A program made the position numbers and the translations under genes. Of a DNA stretch of 64,000 nt, positions 1-10,790 are shown piece after piece. The notes under the pieces were generated by a model. That model searched no databases. It was given only the letters and a program-made list of their open reading frames with translations, and had not been told where the DNA came from. Position 1 is the first letter of the stretch. Each line of letters begins with the position of its first letter. The DNA comes from Parasponia andersonii (Eukaryota; Streptophyta; Magnoliopsida; Rosales; Cannabaceae): assembly GCA_002914805.1 (NCBI GenBank), contig JXTB01000193.1:476475-540474 (forward strand), written 5' to 3'.

Positions 1-300
1 AAGGTTAAAAATAATCTAAATATCTTTCAATTAAATTCATTACAAGCCGAATTTAGGCTTTGGTTTTTTAAATTGCAGAACAGCTTTCCCACTCCCCAAC
101 TGAGGAAACAAAAAAATAGAACGAAGACATGGGCCAAGCTGGAGAAAGCCCATAAAAAATATCTGAAGTGAGCTATTTGGATAATGGACGAGACTGTGTG
201 TTTCGGGCCGAAATGACATTTTTTCGGGCCTTTCACATAAATTCAGGCCCATCTTCCCGAAAATTGAAAAGTCCGCATAGGTTTAAACTTTTGAGAAATT
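1..300. promoter_or_regulatory. Site II-rich promoter-like segment, related to the COA6 promoter
   Basis: Several TGGGCC/AGCCCA-type boxes cluster here: TGGGCC at 130-135, AGCCCA at 147-152, CGGGCC near 203 and 225, GGCCCA near 246-251. A stretch of about 23 bases from 130 matches the COA6 promoter at 17,785 with one difference, and looser similarity continues around it. No exon is visible nearby, so this may serve a gene to the left of the window on the minus strand, or be a duplicated promoter piece. Confidence 0.4.
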
Positions 301-1854
301 TCAGATTATTTAGAAACATACCACTCTTTAATAATATATTTATAAAAATATCATTTTTAAAATTGATATTTTACTCGAGACGAGGTAATTAGTCCCATTA
401 CTTCAAGTAACTTGACCAATTACCTCATGTACCTCATCAATTAGTGAAAAGTTCTTATAAAAATATTTTGAATGTAGTATTTGTTTTCTAAATAGTTCCA
501 TTGTTTTTTCAAAACAAATTGAAAATTTACAATTGAAAAATTAAAAATTCAGAATTTTTCATTTTTTTAAAAACCGTTACCATAAGAAATCAAATTTTCT
601 CTTTTTTTTTTTCTTACTCATATTTATGACCACTTCTGAGTTCATGATACAAACCTTTTTTTTTTTTTCCCCCTAATAGTCTTAGAAAAAGAAAACAAAA
701 ATAAGAGTCCCATTCTTTATTTTGGGCATTTTAAGAAAGAAGCTGAACATGAACTTCATTTGTAAAAACTACTAAAACTCAGTCAAGTGCTCATTGAAGA
801 TAATTTTAGGCTCTAGACTTTTATTTAAATATGCATTATCTTCTTAGTGTATACTCAAAGTGGAATTTCAAGCATTGCAACATGTCTTAGTCTCACAAAA
901 TCTTACACCCTTAACCCCTACTACCTTGAGGTCTTACTTACATGATGAACCTTTTTAAGAGCAGCCACACGCATAATACTTATAACTACCAAATGAATTT
1001 GAATAAAAATTTGATGGTCTTGAATTTGATGTTACTTCGATACAAAGTTCGTCTCAATTTAAACTAGCATGCAAACAACGTGAAGCGATTGACGCTTACT
1101 AATCATCCATTCACTATGAAAAAGATGGATTTAGTTAAACTTGGCTACATTTTGTCACTAGTGTATTTTTTGATACTAGTATTTATGCATGTACATATAT
1201 TTAATAATAAGACTATTTGTACCGATTTAAAAAAATAGTTGGGAACTTAAAAAAAAAAAAAACAAATTGTACTTATTAGAGCACCGTAGAATTCACTTTA
1301 ATGCGCGACAGATATCCGTCAGTTCTATTTGGTGTCAGAAATTTTTTCTATGAACGCTAATACTATGTTCGGTAGTTGGGATAGAAAGAAAAAAATATGA
1401 TAGACAGAAAATATAAGTGATATAAAGGAAGTTATTTTTTCTTTATGTTGTTTGATGTGTATGAAGGTAAAAAAAAAAAAAAGTTATTCAGTCAAATTAC
1501 AATTAAGTTATTTAAAAATATCTTATTTTATTTTGAAATTAAGGACAAATTAGTTACTACATTTTGATAATAAGTAGAGGGAAAAAAAAAAGAGGAAATA
1601 AGATTTGTGATGGAAAATGGAAAGAAAGTAAGAATTTTATATCGTTTGATAGGAGAGAAAATAGGATGAAAGGAAACTAGAGAGAGAAAGAAACATGTAA
1701 GAAAATTGTAAACTCTCTATACTTGAGGACAAATAAAGAGAAACACTTGTAAGTAATTATTACTGTCCTTAGTTTCAAAACAAAGTGATATATCTAAGAT
1801 AACTAAATTATAATTTCATTAATACTAATTTTTTTTCTTTTCTACATACCAAAT
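301..1854. other. AT-rich non-coding stretch
   Basis: No coding frame, RNA gene or recognisable element was found. The stretch holds poly-A and poly-T runs and low-complexity DNA. Part of 300-420 loosely resembles the AT-rich repeats at 15.8-16.3 kb. Confidence 0.5.
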
Positions 1855-2390
1855 AATATGTGATCTTTGAATTATTCAACCTATGGTAATTTGGTCCTCA
1901 AAGTTTCAATCATAGCAAGTAAGTTCCATAACTTTTTGATTTGAAGTAATTTGGTCTATGGATTATCTAAATTGCAACTTGCACTTAAGTTTCTAACCAA
2001 AAACACACGTAAGAAGCACATTGTAGTATCTAAAAGTATATTTAAAAGAAAATAAACTAAACAAAATGATTAAGAGAGAATAAAAGATGTATTCTTCCCA
2101 TTTTTTAGGATTCTTGTAGCAAATTTAGACAAAATTTTTCTATAATTATTCGTTTTTATACTTGAAATTCCAAAATTACCTTTCAAATACCCTTTTAGAT
2201 GTCAACACATACTTTTCGCAGATGTTTTTATTAAAAAATTTAATAGCAGGTTATAATTTAGATAATCTAGGGATCAAATTGCTATAAATCGGAAAGTTTA
2301 GGAGCTTAATTGCTATAATTAAAATTTTGATGATCAAATTGCCACATATTAGATATTTTAGGGACCATTTGTGCCATTTACCCAAAAATA
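1855..2390. repeat. Foldback (MITE-like) repeat
   Basis: The segment at about 1860-1985 is found again, reverse-complemented and diverged, at about 2245-2385, giving arms of roughly 130 bp around a 260-bp AT-rich centre. Phrases such as AATTTGGTCCTCAAAGTTT and their inverted counterparts are shared between arms. No transposase is present and no clean target duplication was found, so the superfamily is unknown. Confidence 0.5.
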
Positions 2391-3345
2391 TTTTCCTTTC
2401 TATCACTCATATTTTCCTTCCCTTGCACTTTTTGTTTCCTTCAATTTTTTCTCCACCCTTGTCTCAATATGGAGGGATTAAAATTTGACTTGGCCTACTT
2501 TTATTTTATTTTTATCTTTGTTTTCTCTCTCACATTCTTTTTTCTCTTATGTCCTACTAAACAATATAGTTTTTTTTTTTTTAAAAAAGTAGAGCTAAAC
2601 TAATAACTATGACTTATTATAAAGGTAAATGAAAATAATTCAAACACTCGTCACTACTAAGGTTTGAACTCCTGATCCCCCTAAATTCACACACACATCC
2701 CTCAAATTTTTGACCAACTCAGCTTTATCTCTCACTCTCTCTCTATTTTTCACTCATTGCTTTTCTTTTTTCACTTTTCCCCTCAACCACACTATTGTGT
2801 GCTAAAAATATAATCTATAGAAAAAGTGCACTTAAAATATAAGGTGTATACAAAATATGAGGTGTGTACAAGCTTTCAATGTGAAGAATTTTACTTATCA
2901 TCAATCGCAACTTAAAAAGTGCATGCGATCTCAACTAGGTAAGCTCATTACTATCTACTAGCAAAATGGTCACCTCAACTAAGTGAAAGCTAGCTAGTTC
3001 ATGGAAAACTAGATAGCTTATGCAAAGTTAGCTAATACATTACCACCTTGGAAAGCTGGATAGCGTACACTAAGTTAGCTAGCATGTTACTAGTGTACAA
3101 ATTGAGAAGTTAGTTATAGACATGATATACTGACACTCTAGGAAGCAAACACAATTACTTCAGATTCTTTTAGAAGACAGATAGCTCAGCAAATACTTAA
3201 AAAATTATCATTTAAATTATGATAATTTATTCAAATAAAAATAGCTCCTTTATATTTAAATAATTATTGAAATATTTGAAATTATCTTATTATTTTGAGA
3301 TAATCATCCTATCTAAAATGGTATATGTAAATGACTAGGACTCTT
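2391..3345. other. AT-rich non-coding stretch
   Basis: No gene or structured element was recognised. Imperfect repeats of a GCTAGCT-like phrase occur around 2980-3110. The last five bases (CTCTT, 3341-3345) form the left target duplication of the adjacent solo LTR. Confidence 0.4.
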
Positions 3346-5144
3346 TGTTGGGATTTTTGCCCTAAAAAGTAGATTTCTAATTTTACTTTTTTGAGTATAA
3401 ACAACTTTCTTTTATATGACATTATGATATTTGCTAGATTAAACTATCTTAGTTGAATAATTTATTCATCTGAAAAAGATTCCACGACTTTATATGTGTA
3501 TAAAGAAACAAATATGATTAACTGTTAATTATGGGGAGACTTATTTCTTTATCTAAGTCTAAATGAAGTAGTTTACAATCTGTAAATAAAGATGGAATAC
3601 TTTATTTACTATAGGTTGTAGTGCTTGTTTATCTCAACGGGAATGATGTATCTCAAATTATTGAAGTATGTGACTTCTGATAGAAATACTAATACAACAT
3701 AAACACGTTATGTGTATTAAACTGGACTAAGTAATATAAAGAATTGGAGTGCTATATCTCAATTCTTATAATACTACAAACTAGCTCTTAGCATATAAAT
3801 CTTAATCTTTGATGTTTGACTGGACTTGCTTTCATGGGTTATAGCCTTTTGATTTGTTAAAAGATTAACTTCTATGAAATTAGAGATGAATTCTGGCATA
3901 ATGGAGGTTATGCCTTATGAACTGATAGGAACACCAAATAGTTAAGGACACTATATATTAATGCTACTTTAGGTTCTTTCAAGATTCATGGAATAATTAA
4001 ATCTAAGATCCTAGTATTCACTTTATGAATTAGTTGATAATTTTGTCTAAATGACTATTGAGAACAAAATTTCGATAACCTTATTCCTTGATAGAAAGAT
4101 GGTAACTTAAAGGTAAATAAGTGTTGGAAGAGTATTACGGTAATTTCACCTATCCAACTACGGTATTGTATAGGGATTATATATGTGGTATAGAATATGC
4201 TAGATGGATTGATTAATCAAGATTAGTTGATTAAATTTCTACAAAATGCATGACATTTATTCTAAGAGTGTAGTATTGGGCCTTTAGTGGAGTGATCCCT
4301 TTACTAATAATATTTATATAAATACCATAATAAGAGTTATTATGTATTTATCATATTATTGGACCTTAGATTATTTGGATCCATTAGGTCCCTTGTCTAG
4401 CTCAATTAAGCTCATTAATTGATTGGTGGTATTTGTGAAATTAGTTTTATGAAATTGTGTAAAATAATGATTCTACACAGAAGTTGGTATTTTTATAAAT
4501 AAGTTTCATGAATTGGATAAATTTATAAAAATACATCCAAAGCCCAAATTGGAGAACAAGCCCAATCCTAATTGGACTAACGTTAACAGTTTTGGGTCTC
4601 ATATATATAAGATATATAAGAGAAAAAACTGCATAGTAATTCTAAGAGTACTATATGCATAGACACAGGGATAGAGGGAGAAAATCGGCTAAGGCTGAGA
4701 AAGAGAGGAGAGAAAAAGTTTCCTATTATCTCACAGTCCCATCTCACATCCTGGTATTCCATAGGATTAAGAAGGTGTTCTTGATCGTTCTCTAATGAAG
4801 GTTTTGACGTGGTGACCACTCGCCTCATCAACCAAGAGCAAGAGCATAGACAAGAAGATCTAGGGTTGGAGGTTTGATCACCATCAATAAGGAGATCAAG
4901 AAGGAACATGCTACAAGAGGTAAACCCTAATCTCATCTCTAGGGTTTTGTATCTAGATTTGATTTATGTCGCACATGATCCTGTATATGATGCATGTGTG
5001 TTATATGGTTATGAAAACTATTTTCATGTAAAATTTTAAAACCTAAATCCGCTAATTTTTCCGTTGCGTTCATGATATGATCATATATTTTTCATATATG
5101 CATGAATGCATGATTTTCCAAAGTGTTAGGTTAATTTACCAACA
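3346..5144 (+). mobile_element. Solo LTR of Ty1/copia-like family S
   Basis: A 1.8-kb LTR starts TGTTGGG and ends TACCAACA, so the termini form a perfect TGTTGG/CCAACA inverted pair. It is flanked by CTCTT (3341-3345) and TTCTT (5145-5149), a target duplication with one mismatch. No internal region is attached, so this is a solo LTR left by recombination between the two LTRs of a full element. The same LTR recurs in two pieces at 34,113-34,285 and 60,579-62,337; the second is followed by a tRNA-Met-type primer-binding site, which sets the orientation as plus. The ORF at 4583-4936 lies inside it and is not a gene. Confidence 0.8.
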
Positions 5145-5149
5145 TTCTT

Positions 5150-5674
5150 CATCTATAAATTGGAGGCCTCAGTCATAATGTAAAATAAGTTCACAAACGT
5201 ACTTATTGGTTGAACTATAACTGTAGCATTGTATATACTCTCTTCATAATAAACTACAATGGACATAGTATTTTGCTAGTAGAAGCACAAATACCAAACT
5301 TGTTAGACAAATGTCAAATTATAGGGATTTACGACAAAATATATATAGCAGAAAATCAAAAGCAACATAAGGATTTATCGTGGTTCAGCTATAAAATATA
5401 GCCTACGTTAACGTCGGAGACGGCAAAGAATTCCACTATAACTAAAGGAGATTATAAAAATTTGACAAAATTTCTTGCACCCAAATCCCAAATACACTCA
5501 AATCTCTCTCTCACAAAAGCAACCAAGACTGCAAAAAAGATACTTTGCCAATAATCTTGATGCCAATATCAAAAAGAAATAACAAATAAACAAGCAACAA
5601 AATCTAAAGCTTGTTTATACCAAATTCCCATATCTAAAGAGAAGAAAATTGTATATGAGGATAGAAAATTATTA
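5150..5674. other. Non-coding flank, possibly an older LTR-like sequence
   Basis: No gene is visible. A phrase near 5378-5410 (GTGGTTCAGCT followed by CCTACGTTAACG) resembles the phrase found in the G1 and G2 LTRs (GTGGTTCAGCC with CCTACGTCCAC), so G1 may have inserted into a more decayed relative. The last five bases before G1, CTACT at 5675-5679, are the left target duplication. Confidence 0.3.
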
Positions 5675-5679
5675 CTACT

Positions 5680-6437
5680 TGTTGACGGAGGTTTTGTCAA
5701 CAATAAATTTGGGAAAATTTAAAATGTGGCTTGTGTGTGAAAATGGTTAATTAATTAAAGCAAATAAAGAGACAAGAATTTTATAGTGGTTCAGCCCCAA
5801 AAAAGATGAGCCTACGTCCACTGTTTTTTTACTATCTTCTGGAGAATTACAAGAGCTCAAAATTACAATGTGTTGTTCGGAAGGAAGAAGCAAGAGTCTA
5901 AGATCGAAAAGATAAAAGATCCAAGATCAAAAAGAATCCCCCGATCAAAAAGAAGTCAAAAGATCCCTCACTGAAACATTGAACTCCCTTTATATAGGTG
6001 AGGATAGCTCAATATTTCCCAATTGTAAGAATGGGTAACTGTATAATCGGGCAATATAATTTGAGTAATAATATAACTGGGTAATCACTTAAATGAGATG
6101 ACTGATCGATTTTTAAAGAGAAACTTTTGTTTCCCTTTCTTTGTAAGTTACCCGTTTTGACGAAGCTTAGTCTAGTTTTCTTTTCATTCTGGTCGCACTT
6201 AACTCATTCGGAGGAGGTTGCATTAACTTATGCAGAGGAGGTCATACTTAACTCATTCGGAGAAGGTCGTACTAACTTTTGCGTTGGAGGTCGTACTTAA
6301 CTCTTTCGGAAGAGGTCGCACTTAACTCTTTCAGAAGAGGTCACACTTAATCTTACTCATGTGACCTGACACGTTCACTTGGTCAACTTTTCCCTTTTTG
6401 GTACCGACCAACATATAGGATTTTAGACCGCACAATA
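5680..6437 (-). repeat. G1 3' LTR
   Basis: It begins TGTTGACGG and ends at CACAATA on the plus strand; the partner LTR ends CACAACA, so the last bases are mutated here. Read on the minus strand it contains CTATATAAAGG (complement of 5988-5998), a good TATA box for the element transcript. The plus-strand left end TGTTGAC is followed nine bases later by GTCAACA, a 7-bp inverted repeat. It is longer than its partner mainly because of extra minisatellite units. Confidence 0.85.
6191..6350. repeat. 25-bp minisatellite inside the G1 3' LTR
   Basis: About six full units and a partial one of a 25-bp motif close to GGTCGCACTTAACTCTTTCG plus GAGGA are arrayed in tandem. The partner LTR (14,199-14,288) has only about three units and a partial, and the G2 LTR (24,671-24,720) has about one and a partial. 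Confidence 0.8.
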
Positions 6438-6455
6438 ATTGCCCCCCAGCTCTAT
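6438..6455 (-). other. G1 polypurine tract
   Basis: Directly inside the LTR, the minus strand reads GAGCTGGGGGGCAATTAT before the LTR. G2 has the equivalent GGAGATGGGGGCAAT in the same place (24,792-24,806). A G-rich tract next to this LTR marks it as the 3' LTR and fixes the element orientation as minus. Confidence 0.65.
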
Positions 6456-6850
6456 TAGTTCTTTAGGACAAAATAGAGCTTCCTTCTACTATAAGTCCGA
6501 GCTTTAAAAAATGCGATGTCATGACCTAGACTTGAGACCTTTGAAGAGTCGAAGAGTCACCAAATCTCAAATCTCACCTTTTCAAGATCATGCGTACCTT
6601 TTTTTGACAGATGAAACCACGATTCACCTTTTCTAAGAAGAATAGCAAAGCTCGAGGAGACTTTTCCCTTCTTTTTCTTTTTTAAACAGACACAATGATA
6701 GCGATGACGCCAGCTGTTGTCTTAAATTGAATCGTTTCAAATTTTGAAAAGATACCGATTTGATTTCAGAAAATCAAATCCCGCGTGAACTTTGGCCTTT
6801 GGATCTGAAAATTAAATACCTTAATCTACGGCTGTGATTTGACGATGCTC
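6456..6850. other. Spacer between G1 LTR and antisense gene promoter
   Basis: No coding potential was seen. The corresponding G2 stretch (24,810-25,180) is alignable by eye, so the segment belongs to the element and probably holds upstream promoter sequence of the antisense gene. Confidence 0.4.
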
Positions 6851-6854
6851 GAGG

Positions 6855-6864
6855 CATATATATC
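6855..6864 (+). promoter_or_regulatory. TATA box of the G1 antisense gene
   Basis: CATATATATC lies about 190 bases upstream of the first splice donor. The equivalent G2 position (25,186-25,194) reads TATATAAAG, a textbook TATA box, in a similar GAGG context. This supports a plus-strand promoter internal to the element. Confidence 0.55.
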
Positions 6865-7444
6865 GAAAATTAATCCGCCTCCTCTTCAAAAAACCTATCG
6901 TCTGCTATTTCCCTCGAAACCCGAAGTATTCACAGAGCAACCCTTTCGGCGTCATTTTGTTCTTCAGCTCGTACAACTTTCAGCCTCTTCTCCAACGAAG
7001 CTATCATCACAATCCTTCAGACTACATCTCGATCTCTCTGTCTTCGAAGAAAGGTTAGTATATATCCTCTCTCTCTTATTGTTCTCTGTCCAGAATACCC
7101 ATATACAGATATTATTTCTAGAAATTGAATCCAGTTGTAGAGTCTAAATGTCCTGAATGAAAACCCGTCCCACACCAGGATGGACTGGAGTGGGAATTTT
7201 TTAGATCCCGTTCGTTTGTTTATAGAATACCTTCTTTTAGATGACTGACAGAGATGAACTCATGAAAGAGTTTTTTATTTTTTAATGAACTGCTCGAACA
7301 ATTTTTATGAATCCGTAGATCGATTAGAAAAAATTCGGTGAGTAGCTTGTTGACGCAATCCTAGGATGAGACCCCAAAACTGCTCGCATATAGCTAAGGT
7401 CCCTGATGCTCGCATAGGACTAAATCCATCCATATTTCTTTCAG

Positions 7445-9580
7445 ATGTCTAGTAGTGAGGATTTTAGGGAAGGGAATGCATTCTCAGGAGAATCTTCCAA
7501 TACCAGTGTTAGCTCCATAAACCTCGAAGAGTATCTTGAGCCAGAACCCGAAGTTGAGATAACCCGAAGTAGTCCTCGCATAGGCGACCTTCCTCAAGAC
7601 CAATGGCCCCGGCATATCAGAGATGCCCCTACGTTCATAACGGGTTATCAATATGTAGAGGGAGACTTGTCATGTACCAATATAAGGACGAACTGCACCA
7701 CGAACAGTCTCAGCAAGATCATGTGCAACTATAAGATCGCCATCCCTCTTTGCCTTCCCATGGAGTTCAATCGACCACATACACCACCTCGTAGAATTGC
7801 CTCATTCTCTGAAGCAGTTCTCAAATGCGGGGTCCACCTCCCACTTCATCCTTACATAAAATCCATCGTCGATTATTACAGAGTCGTTCCTTTTCAACTA
7901 ACTCTAAACACTTATAGATACATAGTAGGTCTGTATATACTATACCATAAACTAGGCTTAGAAACCCCCATTCCTGAAGAGTTTGCTTAGTTTTACCAAA
8001 TGAAATCAAATTCATCAGACTTCGGCTTCTTTTATGTGAGCAAGTGGTCGAACCAAGCAGTAAAAACTATCTATGGGGTTTGCAACAACATGGGAAAATG
8101 GAAAAATCCATTTTTCCACTTTGACTATGCGGATAACGGCTTCTTTCAGAATCCTACTAGGTAGCTTTTAGTTTATCGCCTTTTCTGTATAATAATATTA
8201 TTTTGATCGCTCTCGTATGTCATTGCAGATTATAGGGAATGGCCTGGACTTTCCAGAGAACAGCTCGCAAGGGTGTACAGAATAAATGACCTTCCGATTG
8301 AAGAATTCGATTGGAAGAAGCTTGGGACTTCTAAGAACTTAATTGCTTGCGGTCTGCTTCCAAGGGGAGCCGTGTTCCCGGATCCTTCCGTCCATTCGAC
8401 CAGACCCTCAAGCTCAAAGAAGAAGAAGCCGAGGAAGCAGACGGAAAAGAGTGCCTCGTCTTCCAAACTTAGGAAGCAAAAAGCACCTGCTACCCCTACA
8501 ACCTCAGAACCATCATCTCCAGAAATCGCATCACCACCAGCTTCTCAATAGCAAGAAGGTAATTATTATTATTTTTTTTCCTTATCATCGTATTATGTCA
8601 CCTCGTATGCTGACTTAAATCTGTACAGAAATGATTATTGGTAGCGGACTACGAGCACCGCCTTCTACTCTGGGGTCAATGATAAAGTCCAAGATGCCAG
8701 AGAGCACACCTCCATTGACGTCAAAAGGGAAAGAGAAGGTCGACACTTCCAAGAAACGAAAAGTCGCCTTCAAGGATATCCTGACAAGCTCGCCTCCTCC
8801 TCAGCCTGAAACTATGAGCCATCTCGATCCATCCAAGGAGACTGCCACTTCTTCGAACTAAACCATGTTGATAAATACGAGGAGCTTTTCGCACTACTAA
8901 ACCAATTACCGGAGAAGGCTGGTATGAGCACAGCCTTCATTGATTGCTTCACTTCTGAAGATGGCTGGGAGAGGATGAAGCGACGATCAGCCAAGGTTAC
9001 CTTCGGTTCTACGATGAGGATGTTGGCGAATGTAAGCATCTTCTATTTTCTCTTTTCAATGCATTTTTCTGGTATTGATGTGTTATATTTTCAGACTGCT
9101 GCAGCTGCTGTCCTGATGCATGACCCAGTCCTTGAGTATTTGGAGAAGGCTGAAAAAGTCGAAGAGATAACCCAAGCATTCGAGGACTCGGAGAAAGCTC
9201 ACGAGAAGGAGAAAAAAGCCTTCGATTTAGAGAGGCAGCAGCTGCTCAAAGGTCTGGCCAAGGAGAAGTTCGAAAAGGAGAAGCTCGAGGAAAAAATTAA
9301 AGAGCTTGAAAAGACTATCTCCGAGCATCCGGATCATATGAAGGAGGCAATGACAGAGGCGGCTCATAAGGCTATTGAAGAATTCAAGGCTACTGAAGTC
9401 AAAGAGCTCGAAGAGAAAGCCAGTGATATTGCCTCGTCGACCATTATATATAACATCTTCTGCGAGCATCCGAACTTCGACTTTTCCATCTTTGGCGAAG
9501 ACATAGTCGAGCTTGTCCAGAGTTGGAAGGAAGCGGAAGCTACCAAAACTAGAGATGGTAGAGCGAGCACGTCTGCATAA
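7445..9580 (+). pseudogene. G1 antisense gene (aORF, Transposase_28-like), spliced, lightly damaged
   Basis: The gene runs antisense to gag-pol. A leader intron (donor AAG/GTTAGT at 7053/7054) ends in CAG at 7444, directly before the ATG. Coding exons are about 7445-8160, 8229-8558, 8630-9031 and 9095-9580, near 640 codons. Exon 2 carries HLPLHPYIKSIVDYY and ITLNTYRYIVG-like blocks resembling Pfam Transposase_28 (PF04195, a domain of gypsy-type elements). Exon 3 ends in a basic Ser/Pro-rich stretch. Exon 4 has SKKRKVAFKD, close to a classical nuclear localisation signal. The last exon is a Lys/Glu coiled coil ending in VELVQSWKEAEA. Damage: a stop at 7988-7990 where G2 has Trp, a TAG at 8549-8551, a frameshift near 8850-8870 and a weak exon 2 donor. 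Otherwise it is much better kept than gag. Its function is not established. Confidence 0.75.
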
Positions 9581-10440
9581 ATTTTTTTTTTTATTTTTTA
9601 ACTTCAGAACAATACGGGCTTGGTCCCCTTCTTATTTATATTTCTTTGCTTCTATACAGGTGCGAGCTTTTATCAATGAATGAATGCTTTCTTTATTAGA
9701 CGTTTATTCCTGTAAAAAAATCAACACACTAAATCGTAATATAGAAGATAATTAATTTAACTAAGTAGTCAATCACTAGGTAACTGATCGGTACGCTATT
9801 GCGATTCAAATCCAACACACTTAAAATGATAGGTTAGGTCGCTTAAGAAAACAGCAAATATGAATGATGCAAACTCAATACTGTTTTTCAAAAGTTCCAT
9901 GGCAAAATGTAAATATAGCAATATATCACATCGAACAATAAACGTTTTGCTTAGTTACTTTATTGTTCGAGGAAGGAAATTGCCTAATACGACATGCTAA
10001 GGCATGAAGCGAGGAAAAAATTCTAAGATTTTAAGGAATTTTAGATATTTCGGTGATCTAAAATTCCGACCCTTCTAAATGGACGTTTTGCATAGTCCCT
10101 TAGGAAGCAAGTAAGAGATAATATTCTGATCCCATTGCCTCCCGAGTCTTATGGTCTTCGAAGACTGTCATAAAACTATAAAAAGTACCAAATCAAATGA
10201 TCGATGAGGAGACACCCTTATTGATGATGATGAATGACAATTAACGAATGACGATTAACGAATAACGATCAATGAATGACGATCAACGAATGACAAACAA
10301 CGAATGACGATCAACAAATGACGAATGACGAATGATGATCAACGAATGACAAATGACGAATGACGATCAACGAATGACGAATGAGTAGATATCTTTATTG
10401 ATGAATGACGAATAACATGAAGATATACATGAAAATTTAC
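9581..10440. other. Convergent 3' zone of G1 between antisense gene and pol
   Basis: There is no coding sequence. The segment lies between the 3' ends of the plus-strand antisense gene and the minus-strand pol remnant, and most of it has a counterpart in G2 (28,150-28,880), for example the phrase CTTAGTTACTTTATTGTT. Confidence 0.5.
10231..10384. repeat. Short tandem repeat, GAATGACGATCAAC type
   Basis: About ten irregular copies of a motif close to GAATGACGATCAAC are packed together, some shortened to GAATGAC. The matching place in G2 has only a single GATGACGAATAA-like copy near 28,807, so the array expanded in G1. Confidence 0.75.
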
Positions 10441-10790
10441 TGATAATAGCGACGAAGTTGTTCTGCATTCCAGGCGTGCTCGATCTTTTATCCACCAGTG
10501 CGAGCTAACTCATATATCCCAGGTCAAATGATGGCATCAATAACATACGGTCATTCCCAAGAGGATCCACACACTCCAGCACTGTGCTCTTTATTATTAG
10601 GTTGGTCTTACCGAAGAACAAGGTCACCAACTTCAAATCCTCTTCGTCTGACTTTAGAGTTATAATATCGAGCAGTGCACTGTTGATATGATGCGATTCG
10701 AAGCTGAGACTGCTCGTGCCTTTCTTCTAAGAGATCGAGCTCAATCCTCATCAGCGCACTACTTTGATCTTGCTCATAGGTAGATCGCCG
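10441..10790 (-). pseudogene. G1 integrase C-terminal remnant
   Basis: Read on the minus strand the segment encodes pieces such as LDLLEERHEQ, ARYYNSKVRRRGFEVGDLVLR and EHAWNAEQLRRYYQ, the usual C-terminal end of Tat-lineage integrases. It contains at least two stops. The integrase core, RNase H and reverse transcriptase that should precede it are absent: the sequence joins at about 10,780 to the pre-protease linker. G2 keeps about 2.6 kb between the matching points (29,225 to 31,870). Confidence 0.7.

Noticed and set aside
4918-4932. Telo-box-like AAACCCTAA
   Set aside because: It is a single copy inside an LTR with no adjacent gene, so it is not supported as a regulatory site.
4583-4936. 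117-codon minus-strand frame
   Set aside because: It lies wholly inside the S1 solo LTR, has no domain, and the related S LTR at 61.6-61.9 kb does not keep it.
10231-10384. CRISPR-like array
   Set aside because: Units are short, irregular and without spacers, and the context is a plant retrotransposon.
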